Assembly: GCA_965198875.1 (NCBI GenBank)
Contig: CBDAPU010000001.1
Location: 372,001-436,000 of the forward strand
Length of the DNA: 64,000 nucleotides
Direction of reading: 5' to 3'
Origin: CBDAPU01 sp965198875
Lineage (GTDB): Bacteria > Pseudomonadota > Gammaproteobacteria > Eutrophobiales > Eutrophobiaceae
The notes under the pieces are model-generated. The model saw only the letters and a list, made by a program, of their open reading frames with translations, ran no database searches and was not told where the DNA came from. A program made the translations under genes and the position numbers. This document shows, one piece after another, positions 16,000 to 24,824 of the stretch. Within the stretch, counting starts at the first letter, position 1, and every line of letters begins with the position of its first letter.

Positions 16000-16338
16000 T
16001 CTGTTTGTATCAATGTCAAAGCATGTTTTGTTTTTCTCATCACGACCACCTGGTCCGCTGGGCGTCACCCAACCACCCCGCCCTGACGGGCACCCCTCCG
16101 GGGGAGGGGAATGGGAGTTTTTCTAAAAAACTTGCACCGCTCATGCTTTATCTCCCTTCTCCAGGGACTTGATGAGCTTGTCAAAATCGGACTCAATTTT
16201 CTGTGTTTTGTTAAAGTGAATAAAACTGGAAAAGCATCCTATTCTCTGCCTGCTTTGCGGTTGGCCTGTTTTTTCGAAACCTTATTGACTTTCACATCTT
16301 CTTTTGGAGGTTGTAGACCAAGAACTGGAGGTTTTGGC
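16000..16338. other. Spacer between hsdM and the toxin-antitoxin pair
   Basis: Contains the second hairpin repeat (16072-16115). On the minus strand just after hsdM, a short frame begins at a TTG overlapping the hsdM end and reads KHEPKPPVLGLQPPKEDVK then stops; another frame downstream ends NKTQKIESDFDKLIKSLEKG. Both look protein-like and may be one short frameshifted gene of the hsd operon. Not recognised. Confidence 0.35.
16072..16115. repeat. Second copy of the intergenic hairpin repeat
   Basis: Starts CCACCCCG and ends CCCCTCC GGG GGAGGGG AATGGG like the copy at 15110-15157, with a different middle. The two copies bracket the toxin-antitoxin pair at a distance of 170-180 nt on each side. 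Confidence 0.65.
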
Positions 16339-17886
16339 TCATGCTTCAATCTCGGCCACGATGGCATCAATATCGCTGCGTAGCTGGTCGATTCTGGTGA
16401 CGGTGGTTTTCAGTTCGGCATTGAGTTTGGCAATATCAATCACTTCGCGGGTGTCTTTGGCTTGCACATAGCTGCTGACCGACAGGTTGTAATCGTTGTC
16501 GGCAATCTTTTCAGGGGATACCGATTGCGCGACATGGGCGATGTTCTGTTTGCTGTCAAATATCGCGATTATCTGGTGGATATGCTCGTCGGTCAGCACA
16601 TTGTTATTGGTTTCTTTTTTGAAGAACGCCTCGCCGCTGGCGTCAATGAACTGGATGTTTGTGTCGGCTTTGTGCCTGGAGAGCACCAGAATATTCACCG
16701 CAATGCTGGTGCCGTAAAACAGATTGGGGGCGAGCGAGATCACGGTTTCCACATAGTTGTTATGGACTAAATACTGGCGGATTTTCCGCTCTGCCCCGCC
16801 ACGGTAAAAAATGCCCGGAAAACAGACAATGGCGGCCCGCCCTGTGGCTGAAAGATAACTCAGCGCGTGCATCACAAAGGCGAAGTCGGCTTTTGATTTA
16901 GGCGCCAGCACGCCGGCAGGGGCAAAGCGATCATCATTGATCAAGAGCGGATTATCGGCGCCAATCCATTTCACTGAGTAAGGCGGATTAGACACAATCG
17001 CATCAAATGGTTCGTCGTCACGGAAATCCGGCTCGATGAGCGTATTACCCAGCTTAATGTTGAACTTGTCGTAGTTGATATTGTGCAAGAACATGTTCAT
17101 GCGCGCCAGGTTGTAGGTGGTGTGGTTCAGCTCCTGCCCGAAAAAGCCGTCTGCAATGCGGTGATCATCAAATTGTTTTTTGGCTTGCAGCAAGAGCGAA
17201 CCCGAGCCACAGGCCGGGTCGTAGATTTTATTGACACTTTCCTGCTTGTGCAGGGCGAGCTGTGCGATTAATCGGGAGACATGCTGCGGGGTGAAAAACT
17301 CACCGCCCGATTTGCCGGCATTGGCGGCGTAGTTTGAGATTAGAAACTCATAGGCATCGCCGAACAGGTCAATCTGGTTGTTGCGAAAATCACCAAAATC
17401 CAGCCCGGCCACACCTTTGAGAACGGCGGCCAGGCGGGCGTTTTTATCTTGCACGGTATTGCCCAGGCGGTTGCTGGTGGTGTCGAAATCCGCAAACAGG
17501 CCCTTGATGTCGTCCTCGGAAGGGTAGCCGCTGGCGGAGCCTTCAATGTCGGTAAAAATGGCGGCAAGGTCAGTGTTCAGTTTTTCGTTGTGGTGGGCAG
17601 TGTGCGCGACATTGACGAAAAGCTGGCTGGGGGCGATAAAATAGCCTTTTGTTTTAATCGCATCGTGCTTGATTTCCGGCGTGATAACGCTGTTTTCCAG
17701 CTCTGCATAGTGGATGCTGTCGTCACTGGCTTCCATGTAGCTGGCAAAGTTTTCGCTGATAAAGCGGTAAAACAGCGTGCCAAGCACATATTGCTTGAAG
17801 TCCCAGCCGTCGACTGCGCCGCGTACCTCATTGGCGATCTGCCAGATTTGGCGTTGCAGGGCGGCGCGTTGCTGATTTGCGTTCAT
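16339..17886 (-). CDS. hsdM: Type I restriction modification subunit (HsdM)
   Basis: A 515-residue N6-adenine methyltransferase that, with HsdS, methylates the type I target and protects the chromosome. The N-terminal helical domain (WDFKQYVLGTLFYRFISE) is followed by GGEFFTPQHVSRLIAQL, the SAM motif YDPACGSGSLLL (about 222-233) and the catalytic NPPY (300-303). It opens the operon on the minus strand and is complete. The start MNANQQRAAL has GGAGAATA upstream. Confidence 0.94.
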   Translation of the reverse strand: MNANQQRAALQRQIWQIANEVRGAVDGWDFKQYVLGTLFYRFISENFASYMEASDDSIHYAELENSVITPEIKHDAIKTKGYFIAPSQLFVNVAHTAHHNEKLNTDLAAIFTDIEGSASGYPSEDDIKGLFADFDTTSNRLGNTVQDKNARLAAVLKGVAGLDFGDFRNNQIDLFGDAYEFLISNYAANAGKSGGEFFTPQHVSRLIAQLALHKQESVNKIYDPACGSGSLLLQAKKQFDDHRIADGFFGQELNHTTYNLARMNMFLHNINYDKFNIKLGNTLIEPDFRDDEPFDAIVSNPPYSVKWIGADNPLLINDDRFAPAGVLAPKSKADFAFVMHALSYLSATGRAAIVCFPGIFYRGGAERKIRQYLVHNNYVETVISLAPNLFYGTSIAVNILVLSRHKADTNIQFIDASGEAFFKKETNNNVLTDEHIHQIIAIFDSKQNIAHVAQSVSPEKIADNDYNLSVSSYVQAKDTREVIDIAKLNAELKTTVTRIDQLRSDIDAIVAEIEA

Positions 17887-18474
17887 GTTTTATTCTCCTG
17901 GTTCTGTTTGTTGTTGAGTATCCCACAATCAATCCCGTTGCTGCGAAACCGCCAGAGGCAAAGAGCGCCGCCCACTTTGTCGCCGCACCTTCGGATGCAG
18001 GCGGCCAGGCTGTTTTGCCAGCAATCCTGTAAGATAATCGGCGGATTGTTTCAGAGTCATCATGCCAGCATTGGGCATCACTTGCATGTCATTCCGGGCA
18101 TGTGTGGATTGCACATCGTGGAATGGACCCATCATCAGGCCAGTTATCGGGAAAATCCGATTATTTAAGACCCTGATCAGGCGCAATGGTGGAATAAAAA
18201 CACGTCCGTTTATGGCGTCTCACGGATGTGACAGGTGCCCGACACAGAATAGCTGATTGCCGACAAAAGGCCATGATACCGATGCCTTTCTTATCCAGGC
18301 CATAAACAGGGGATGAACCTGATTACCGTCTTGAATAACCTGAGCAGGATGTAAGGACTTCATAGGCTGCGCCATCGGATTGAAAACGCATTCCTCCCCC
18401 TCAAGTGATGGCATGGAATTACAGCGCCATAGGCCAAAAACTCAGCCTCATTCCTGACGGCTATTTATTGCTCT
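17887..18474. other. Long stretch without a recognised gene
   Basis: Presumably holds the hsdM promoter on the minus strand. A minus-strand frame from 18414 to 17929 would encode about 161 residues but for one in-frame TGA at 18220-18222. Neither half (for example FNPMAQPMKSLHPAQVIQDG) is recognised. The rest, towards 18474, may include the lost N-terminal part of darT. Confidence 0.35.
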
Positions 18475-19093
18475 ATGAGCCAATATTCCGTGACTGCACA
18501 ATCCACACTGACTCTGACATAGCTACCCTGATCTGAAGGTAGGAGAATGTGTGCCCTTCTACTTCTGCCCGCGCTCGGTCACCCTTTAGGGCATCTCTAA
18601 AAATGCGCTTTTTCAGCGCTAGCATCGTTGGCGACGTACTCGCATCCTCATGTATGGCTTATACACTGCGGTGCTGCGTGCGCCGCCGCCTCACTACCAC
18701 AGAAAAATCACTATTTTTAGAGGCACCCTTTACCTGATTCATCAGGCCAACCACCCCGAACTTGAGTATCGAGGCGGGCAGCAATCAATCGTGCATTTGC
18801 AAGCTGATTTGAAAGCCGCCGTTGATTGGGCTAACAGCCATCAGAGGCGATGGACGTTTACGCTTTCGAATGCGGGTTCCTGTTATTTTGAGGATCGCAA
18901 TGATCTGTCCTGCTTAAACGAGGTTGATTGGAGCGCTGTTAAGGCCAGGCATTGGGCCTCTTGCAAAGAAGCGAAACAGGCCGAGTTTCTGGTGGAAGGG
19001 CATTTCCCATGGGAATTAATTGAGTTTGTTGGTGTTTGTAGCAAAGCAATCTATCGCCAGGTGAATGGTATAATAGGCGCAGGTATACACTAG
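18475..19093 (+). pseudogene. darT-like DNA ADP-ribosyltransferase toxin, interrupted
   Basis: DarT toxins (DUF4433) attach ADP-ribose to thymidines in single-stranded DNA. Upstream of the insertion, from about 18518, the frame reads LKVGECVPFYFCPRSVTL. Downstream it continues LYLIHQANHPELEYRGGQ, RWTFTLSNAG and KQAEFLVEGHFPWELIE, the last with the expected catalytic glutamate. A 140-bp element (18589-18728) splits the two parts, and removing it with one TTTA copy gives a perfect in-frame join. A further single-base insertion near 18517-18520 breaks the N-terminal part, and the NAD-binding start is not recognisable. No DarG antitoxin follows; eda begins 12 nt later. Confidence 0.8.
18589..18728. 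mobile_element. 140-bp MITE inserted in darT
   Basis: Left end GGGCATCTCTAAAAAT and right end ATTTTTAGAGGCACCC are inverted repeats matching at 13 of 16 positions. The element is flanked by TTTA on both sides (18585-18588 and 18729-18732), a 4-bp target duplication. It has no room for a transposase, so it must have been moved in trans, probably by an IS5-superfamily type enzyme given the 4-bp duplication and GGG ends. No parent copy is present in this window. Confidence 0.85.
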
Positions 19094-19104
19094 CTTAAAT
19101 TATT

Positions 19105-19742
19105 ATGTTAAGAATACTAGGAAAAAACCGGCTGCTGCCAGTAGCGGTCATTGAGGATGCAGACTCCGCCGTGCCGCTTTGCCAAGCACTGATGGCCGGC
19201 GGGATCGATATTATCGAGGTGACCCTGCGTACGGATGCGGCCATCGATTGTATTAAACAGATCCACCATGCCATCCCCGAGATGATCATCGGCGCCGGTA
19301 CGCTCATCAACGCCGAGGTCATACCTAAGCTCATCGATAACGGCGTGACATTTGCCGTATCCCCCGGGCTCAATACCCGCATCATTGACGCCTGCCGAGA
19401 AGTTGCGCTGCCCATCATCCCCGGCGTCCTGACCCCCTCGGAGATTGAGTTGGCGCGCAATCTTGAGCTGAACACGCTCAAGTTTTTCCCGGCCGAGGCC
19501 GCTGGCGGCGTGAGAATGCTACAGGCCATCATCAGCGCCTATGGGCACAGCGGCATTGAGTTTATCCCCACCGGCGGCGTCAATGCGACCAACATGCACG
19601 AGTACATGGCCCTGGCGCCGGTCGTTGCGGTGGGTGGCTCCTGGTTTGTGGCAAGAGACCTGATCAAAGAAAATAAATTTGATCAGATCACTGAATTAAC
19701 CAGACAGGCGCTTGCAAGCCTCGAACAAGCAGCGAAGGGGCA

Positions 19743-19746
<4 letters not shown>
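19105..19746 (+). CDS. eda: KDPG aldolase (2-keto-3-deoxy-6-phosphogluconate aldolase)
   Basis: A 213-residue class I aldolase that splits KDPG into pyruvate and glyceraldehyde-3-phosphate, the last step of the Entner-Doudoroff pathway. The general-acid glutamate is in IIEVTLRT (Glu38) and the Schiff-base lysine in LKFFPAE (Lys126); the phosphate site GVNATN and GGSWFV are present. There is no clear ribosome site before ATG 19105. It overlaps the following kinase by 4 nt, so the two form an operon. No edd lies in the window; the pair can serve hexuronate or KDG salvage without it. Confidence 0.93.
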
Positions 19747-20858
<1,112 letters not shown>

Positions 20859-20876
20859 CAAAACGGGCGCATCGGC

Positions 20877-20890
20877 TTGATTAAAATCAA
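20877..20890. promoter_or_regulatory. Perfect FNR/CRP-type palindrome
   Basis: TTGATTAAAATCAA fits the FNR/ANR consensus TTGAT-N4-ATCAA exactly. It lies between the convergent kdgK and xerD genes, where no known gene starts, so a regulatory role is doubtful. It could also form a short hairpin as a shared terminator within CGCAT...TGCG. Confidence 0.4.
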
Positions 20891-21085
20891 TGCGGGAACG
20901 GGACGTGGCCGAACTCATGAGACGGCATAAATGAACGCCACGCAAAAATAAGGCTAGAGGAGATGGCGAGCAACAACAGACCGAGTGGCGTCCCCATCTC
21001 CGTCATGTTATGCACGCTGATCTCTGCATTTCAGTAACAGATATATCACTCACCTGTCGCTTTCATGCTCTTAAAAATAGGCGGC

Positions 21086-21994
21086 TCACCCCCTGGGGTG
21101 ATGCTCTGCATGCAGCATCTTTAACCGTTCTTTTGCGATGTGCGTATAGATTTGTGTGGTGGAAATATCACTGTGCCCCAACAACATCTGCACCACGCGC
21201 AGATCGGCGCCGTGATTCAACAGATGCGTGGCAAAGGCATGACGTAATACATGGGGTGAGATGGGTTTTCCGATCCCGGCCCTGATGGCATGACGTTTTA
21301 TCGTATGCCAGAACGTCTCCCGTCTCATAACGCATCCACGCCGACTGGGGAAAACCGTTGCGGTCGGGGCCTCTTTGAATAAATCCGCCCTGCCGTCACT
21401 GATGAAGGTCTCGAGCCACGCAACCGCCTCTTCACCCAACGGCACCAGACGCTCTTTATCGCCTTTGCCCACAATCCTGATCACCCCCTGTCTGAGATTG
21501 ATTTGATCCATTTGTAGGGCGACCAATTCAGACACCCTCAGCCCCGTTGCATACAACACTTCCAGCATAGCCCGATCACGCAAACCAATGGCAGTCGTGG
21601 GATCCGGCGCCTTGATCAGGGCCTCTACTTCTGACTCGGTGAGCGATTTGGGCAGGGGTCTGCCGATTCGGGGCGATGCTATTTGCGCCGTCGGATCATG
21701 ATCGATCCGCCCTTCTCTCGCCAGATATTGAAAAATACGGCGCAGGGCCGATAATTTGCGGGAGCTGGTACGGGCAGACCTGGCGCTGAATGTGGCGAGA
21801 TAGGCGAGGATATGCGCCGGTTGTGTTTGCTCAACAGTCCTGAAAGAAGAAGCCGACCAATCTGCAAATGCATACAGATCGCTACGATAAGCCGCCAGGG
21901 TATTTCCGCTTAAACCCCGCTCCATCCACAGGGCGTCAAGAAAGTGATCGATGAGAACCCGGGAACGCTGGGCAATGGGATCTTTTTCAGACAC
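21086..21994 (-). CDS. xerD: Site-specific tyrosine recombinase XerD
   Basis: A 302-residue tyrosine recombinase that with XerC resolves chromosome dimers at dif. The catalytic set is complete: Arg153 in TGLRVSEL, Lys178, His248 and Arg251 in HVLRHAFATHLL, His274 in LLGHSDIS and nucleophile Tyr283 in TQIYTHI. The N-terminal SAM-like domain covers residues 15-100. Its length and sequence match the chromosomal XerD group rather than phage integrases. It lies 47 nt downstream of rplS in the same direction. Confidence 0.93.
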   Translation of the reverse strand: MSEKDPIAQRSRVLIDHFLDALWMERGLSGNTLAAYRSDLYAFADWSASSFRTVEQTQPAHILAYLATFSARSARTSSRKLSALRRIFQYLAREGRIDHDPTAQIASPRIGRPLPKSLTESEVEALIKAPDPTTAIGLRDRAMLEVLYATGLRVSELVALQMDQINLRQGVIRIVGKGDKERLVPLGEEAVAWLETFISDGRADLFKEAPTATVFPSRRGCVMRRETFWHTIKRHAIRAGIGKPISPHVLRHAFATHLLNHGADLRVVQMLLGHSDISTTQIYTHIAKERLKMLHAEHHPRG

Positions 21995-22041
21995 AGATCA
22001 CGCTATCGGCAGCATTGCCTTGATATGACACGGGCGAGTAT

Positions 22042-22398
22042 TTAAGAGGATGGTTTAATTTTCTCTTTTATCCTCGCCGCTTTGCCCTGCCTGTCACGCA
22101 TATAGTATAGTTTCGCCCTTCTCACAGCGCCTCTGCGCTTGACGGAAATATCCGCAATGACGGGACTGTGTGTCTGGAAAACCCGCTCTACTCCCTCGCC
22201 ATAAGAAACCCGACGCACCGTAAATGAGGAGTTGAGCCCCCTGTTCTTCTTTGCAATGACCACGCCTTCAAAGGCCTGTAGTCGCTCCCGTTGCCCCTCT
22301 ACGACTTTAACCTGCACGATGACCGTATCACCCGGATGAAACGCCGGGATATGAGGCTGCATTTGCTCGGCTTCGAGTTGTTCGATAATGTTTGTCAT
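22042..22398 (-). CDS. rplS: Ribosomal protein bL19
   Basis: A 118-residue large-subunit protein at the 30S-50S interface. The sequence PHIPAFHPGDTVIVQVKV, FEGVVIAKKNRGLNSSFTVR and RRGAVRRAKLYYMRDRQGK is diagnostic. The start MTNIIEQLEAEQM at 22398 is preferred to 22413 by family length. It is the last gene of the rpsP-rimM-trmD-rplS operon, 34 nt after trmD. Confidence 0.97.
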   Translation of the reverse strand: MTNIIEQLEAEQMQPHIPAFHPGDTVIVQVKVVEGQRERLQAFEGVVIAKKNRGLNSSFTVRRVSYGEGVERVFQTHSPVIADISVKRRGAVRRAKLYYMRDRQGKAARIKEKIKPSS

Positions 22399-22432
22399 GG
22401 CGATACGCTCCACAATGAATGGCTCACTCTCA

Positions 22433-23173
22433 TCAACGCCGGTGTGCGTTCATGTATTCATCAAGTAACATCTGTTGTTCCTTGTTCAACGTCAATGCTT
22501 CCAGCAGATCCGGTCTGTGTTTCCATGTGCGTCCCAGCGCCTGCTGCAAGCGCCATTTGCGAATGGCTTCATGATGGCCACTCAACAATACCGCCGGCAC
22601 GCCCTGACCATCGGCATTTTCCGGACGTGTATAGTGTGGGTAATCCAGCATCCCGTAATAAAACGAATCGGCCAGCGCAGATCCTGCATTCCCCAATACC
22701 CCGGGTATACACCGGGTAATCGCATCGATCATGATCATCGCAGGCAACTCGCCACCGCTTAGCACATAGTCACCAACAGACCATTGCTCATCAACATCCT
22801 GTTCAATGACCCGCTCATCTATCCCCTCATAACGACCGGCCAGAAAAATCAAGGCATCTCTTTCTGCAAACGCTATGACGTCCTGCTGTTTCATCGGCCT
22901 TCCCTGGGGTGACATATAGATCACACCCGCATCCGGTAGCGCCTGTTTGGCCACCCGGATCGCCGCCCGTACCGGCCCCGCCATCATCACCATGCCCGGA
23001 CCACCCCCGTATGGCCTGTCGTCTACGCTACGGTAATGATCGGTTGTATAGTCCCTGGGGTTAAACGTATCCAGTTTTAACAACCCGCACTCAATGGCCT
23101 TGCGGGTAACGCCATGCTCTGCGATTGCACAGAACATCTGCGGAAATAACGTCACCACACCTGCTCGGAACAT
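22433..23173 (-). CDS. trmD: tRNA (guanine37-N1)-methyltransferase TrmD
   Basis: A 246-residue SPOUT methyltransferase that makes m1G37 in tRNAs reading CNN and other codons, which prevents frameshifting. The trefoil-knot SAM site is visible as YMSPQGRPMKQQ, ALIFLAGRYEGIDERVIE and DYVLSGGELPAM. The N-terminus has LFPQMF and the RPYGGGPGMVMM loop. Length is normal (E. coli 255). It lies 3 nt after rimM. Confidence 0.97.
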   Translation of the reverse strand: MFRAGVVTLFPQMFCAIAEHGVTRKAIECGLLKLDTFNPRDYTTDHYRSVDDRPYGGGPGMVMMAGPVRAAIRVAKQALPDAGVIYMSPQGRPMKQQDVIAFAERDALIFLAGRYEGIDERVIEQDVDEQWSVGDYVLSGGELPAMIMIDAITRCIPGVLGNAGSALADSFYYGMLDYPHYTRPENADGQGVPAVLLSGHHEAIRKWRLQQALGRTWKHRPDLLEALTLNKEQQMLLDEYMNAHRR

Positions 23174-23176
23174 CGC

Positions 23177-23701
23177 CTAGTCCGTCTGCCATTCAACCTT
23201 GACGAGACCATCATCCCGACTTACCCGCTTCACCACGTCATCTTCTACGAAGGGGATTAAATGGCGCTGCTCTCCCTCAACAACCAAAACATCATTGGCG
23301 CCGGTTGGCTTGATCTCAACGATCTTTCCCAGGTGATCACCTGCAAGGGTGATCACATCCATCTGCAACAGATCCGCCCAGTAATACTGACCGGCTTGCA
23401 GATCCGGCAGTTGCGAGCGGTGAACGGCAATGCGACGATTCATGAGTTTGCCTGCGCTATCCCGATCAGCTATGCCAGCCAATCTCACCGTCAGAGACTT
23501 GCCTGCCCTGCGAGCGCCCATGTGTTTTATTTCACGCCATGTATCGCCGTCTTCTATCAACCAGGGATCATATAAAAATATGCTCTCCCGAGGCTCTGTG
23601 TATGAGAATACTTTTAACTGCCCCGCTACACCGTAGACCCCGCTGATTTTACCCACAATAAGACAGCCCGTCGTCAACATCCCCCTTTGGGCGGATCCCA
23701 C
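23177..23701 (-). CDS. rimM: 16S rRNA processing protein RimM
   Basis: A 174-residue ribosome maturation factor that binds S19 and helps 30S head assembly. It has the N-terminal RimM barrel (VGKISGVYGVAGQLKVFSYT) and the C-terminal PRC-barrel-like domain (GQYYWADLLQMDV, VLVVEGEQRHLIPF). Two starts are possible: GTG 23701, with AGAGG upstream, or ATG 23680, whose purine-rich AAAGGGGG runs straight into the codon and is too close to act. The GTG is kept, giving an extra MGSAQRG. It is 8 nt from rpsP. Confidence 0.94.
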   Translation of the reverse strand: MGSAQRGMLTTGCLIVGKISGVYGVAGQLKVFSYTEPRESIFLYDPWLIEDGDTWREIKHMGARRAGKSLTVRLAGIADRDSAGKLMNRRIAVHRSQLPDLQAGQYYWADLLQMDVITLAGDHLGKIVEIKPTGANDVLVVEGEQRHLIPFVEDDVVKRVSRDDGLVKVEWQTD

Positions 23702-23709
23702 GGGCGCCT

Positions 23710-23964
23710 CTAGCCCGCCGACGCCCGGGCGTTATCCTTGATTAGTTTGCTGACACGGGAAGACGCTTGGGCGCCTTTTGACAGCCAATAATCAATGCGC
23801 TCCTGATTAAGATGCAATGTTTGCTCCTGCCCGCCCGCAATCGGGTTAAAGTAACCCAGCCTTTCGATGTATCTACCATCACGGGGGCTACGTGAGTTAG
23901 CCACAACCACATGATAAAAGGGCCTTTTTCTCGCCCCTGCCCGTGCCAATCGAATTGTTACCAT
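23710..23964 (-). CDS. rpsP: Ribosomal protein bS16
   Basis: An 84-residue small-subunit protein. MVTIRLARAGARKRPFYHV and VANSRSPRDGRYIERLGYFN are diagnostic. First gene of the rpsP-rimM-trmD-rplS operon on the minus strand. The promoter must lie in the 222-nt gap before the divergent cyclo-ligase gene at 24187. Confidence 0.97.
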   Translation of the reverse strand: MVTIRLARAGARKRPFYHVVVANSRSPRDGRYIERLGYFNPIAGGQEQTLHLNQERIDYWLSKGAQASSRVSKLIKDNARASAG

Positions 23965-24186
23965 AGAATCAACCTTATTATGTTAGCCAGTTTGTGCCCG
24001 CCACAAAAGGGCGTTATTGTAAGGCATATGATAAAAAAAGAAAGGGCGCACAATCACTTAACTGCACAGCAACGGCATGTTAGCGCACATTCCCCAAACC
24101 CGGGGCGACCCTCGGCAGGGCCGGTGATGGATCCGTCTCATGACGGCGCTTAATTCATCTTATTCTAACTGCCTGTTATATCCATA

Positions 24187-24816
24187 ATGCCAATAAACAA
24201 GCAAAAAAGCCGGCTGAGGCAATCTCTGAAATTAAAGCGTGGCGCCTTAACTGAAGACCAGCGCCTGGCCTGTGATCAGGCCATCTGTGAGCAGTTGCTC
24301 GGCAGTAGCGATATAGGCAGGGCCGATACGGTATTTTGTTATGTCTCATCGGCAGATGAGGTCAATACCCGCGCGCTTATGGAGCCATTCATACAAATGA
24401 ATAAAACCGTTCTCATCCCAAAAATCATCAACAGGGAGGACATGATCGCCGTGGCCTTCACGGGCTGGGATCACCTCAGCCCAGGTGAGATGGGAATACT
24501 CACGCCCGATAGCGCCATCGAGTGGCCAGCGGAAATAGCTCTCTGCATCACGCCCGGACTGGGATTTACCACCCAGGGCAAGCGTATCGGCTTTGGCGGG
24601 GGGTATTACGATAAATGGTTCAGAACCAAGCCACAGACACGCAAAATTGCCCTGAGCTACGAATGTCAGATTGTTAAGGACATACCCACGACAAAAACCG
24701 ATGTGTTGATGGACGCCATTATTACCGAGCAACGTCTGATAACCATTAACCCGGCTTATCTTCCTGCCGCATCATCGCCGGCCAGCGCCAATGACCGGCA
24801 AGAAGCGAGCCGCTAA
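24187..24816 (+). CDS. 5-formyltetrahydrofolate cyclo-ligase
   Basis: A 209-residue MTHFS family enzyme that converts 5-formyl-THF to 5,10-methenyl-THF using ATP. Motifs: KSRLRQSLKLKRGAL at the N-terminus, VFCYVSSADEVNTRALM, and the phosphate-binding RIGFGGGYYDKWF (about residues 138-150). The C-terminal tail is about 15 residues of low complexity (PAASSPASANDRQEAS). In enterobacteria it follows ssrS (6S RNA), but I could not see a convincing 6S RNA here. It converges with rimO. Confidence 0.92.
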   Translation: MPINKQKSRLRQSLKLKRGALTEDQRLACDQAICEQLLGSSDIGRADTVFCYVSSADEVNTRALMEPFIQMNKTVLIPKIINREDMIAVAFTGWDHLSPGEMGILTPDSAIEWPAEIALCITPGLGFTTQGKRIGFGGGYYDKWFRTKPQTRKIALSYECQIVKDIPTTKTDVLMDAIITEQRLITINPAYLPAASSPASANDRQEASR

Positions 24817-24824
24817 TATCACGC

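Noticed and set aside
17449..18168. Open frame across the start of hsdM on the plus strand
   Set aside because: Mostly antisense to hsdM; the part beyond it shows no motif or ribosome site that I trust.
23965..24186. 6S RNA (ssrS) upstream of the cyclo-ligase
   Set aside because: ssrS often lies here, but I could not find the long closing stem or the conserved bubble flanks. A covariance-model search for the 6S family would decide.
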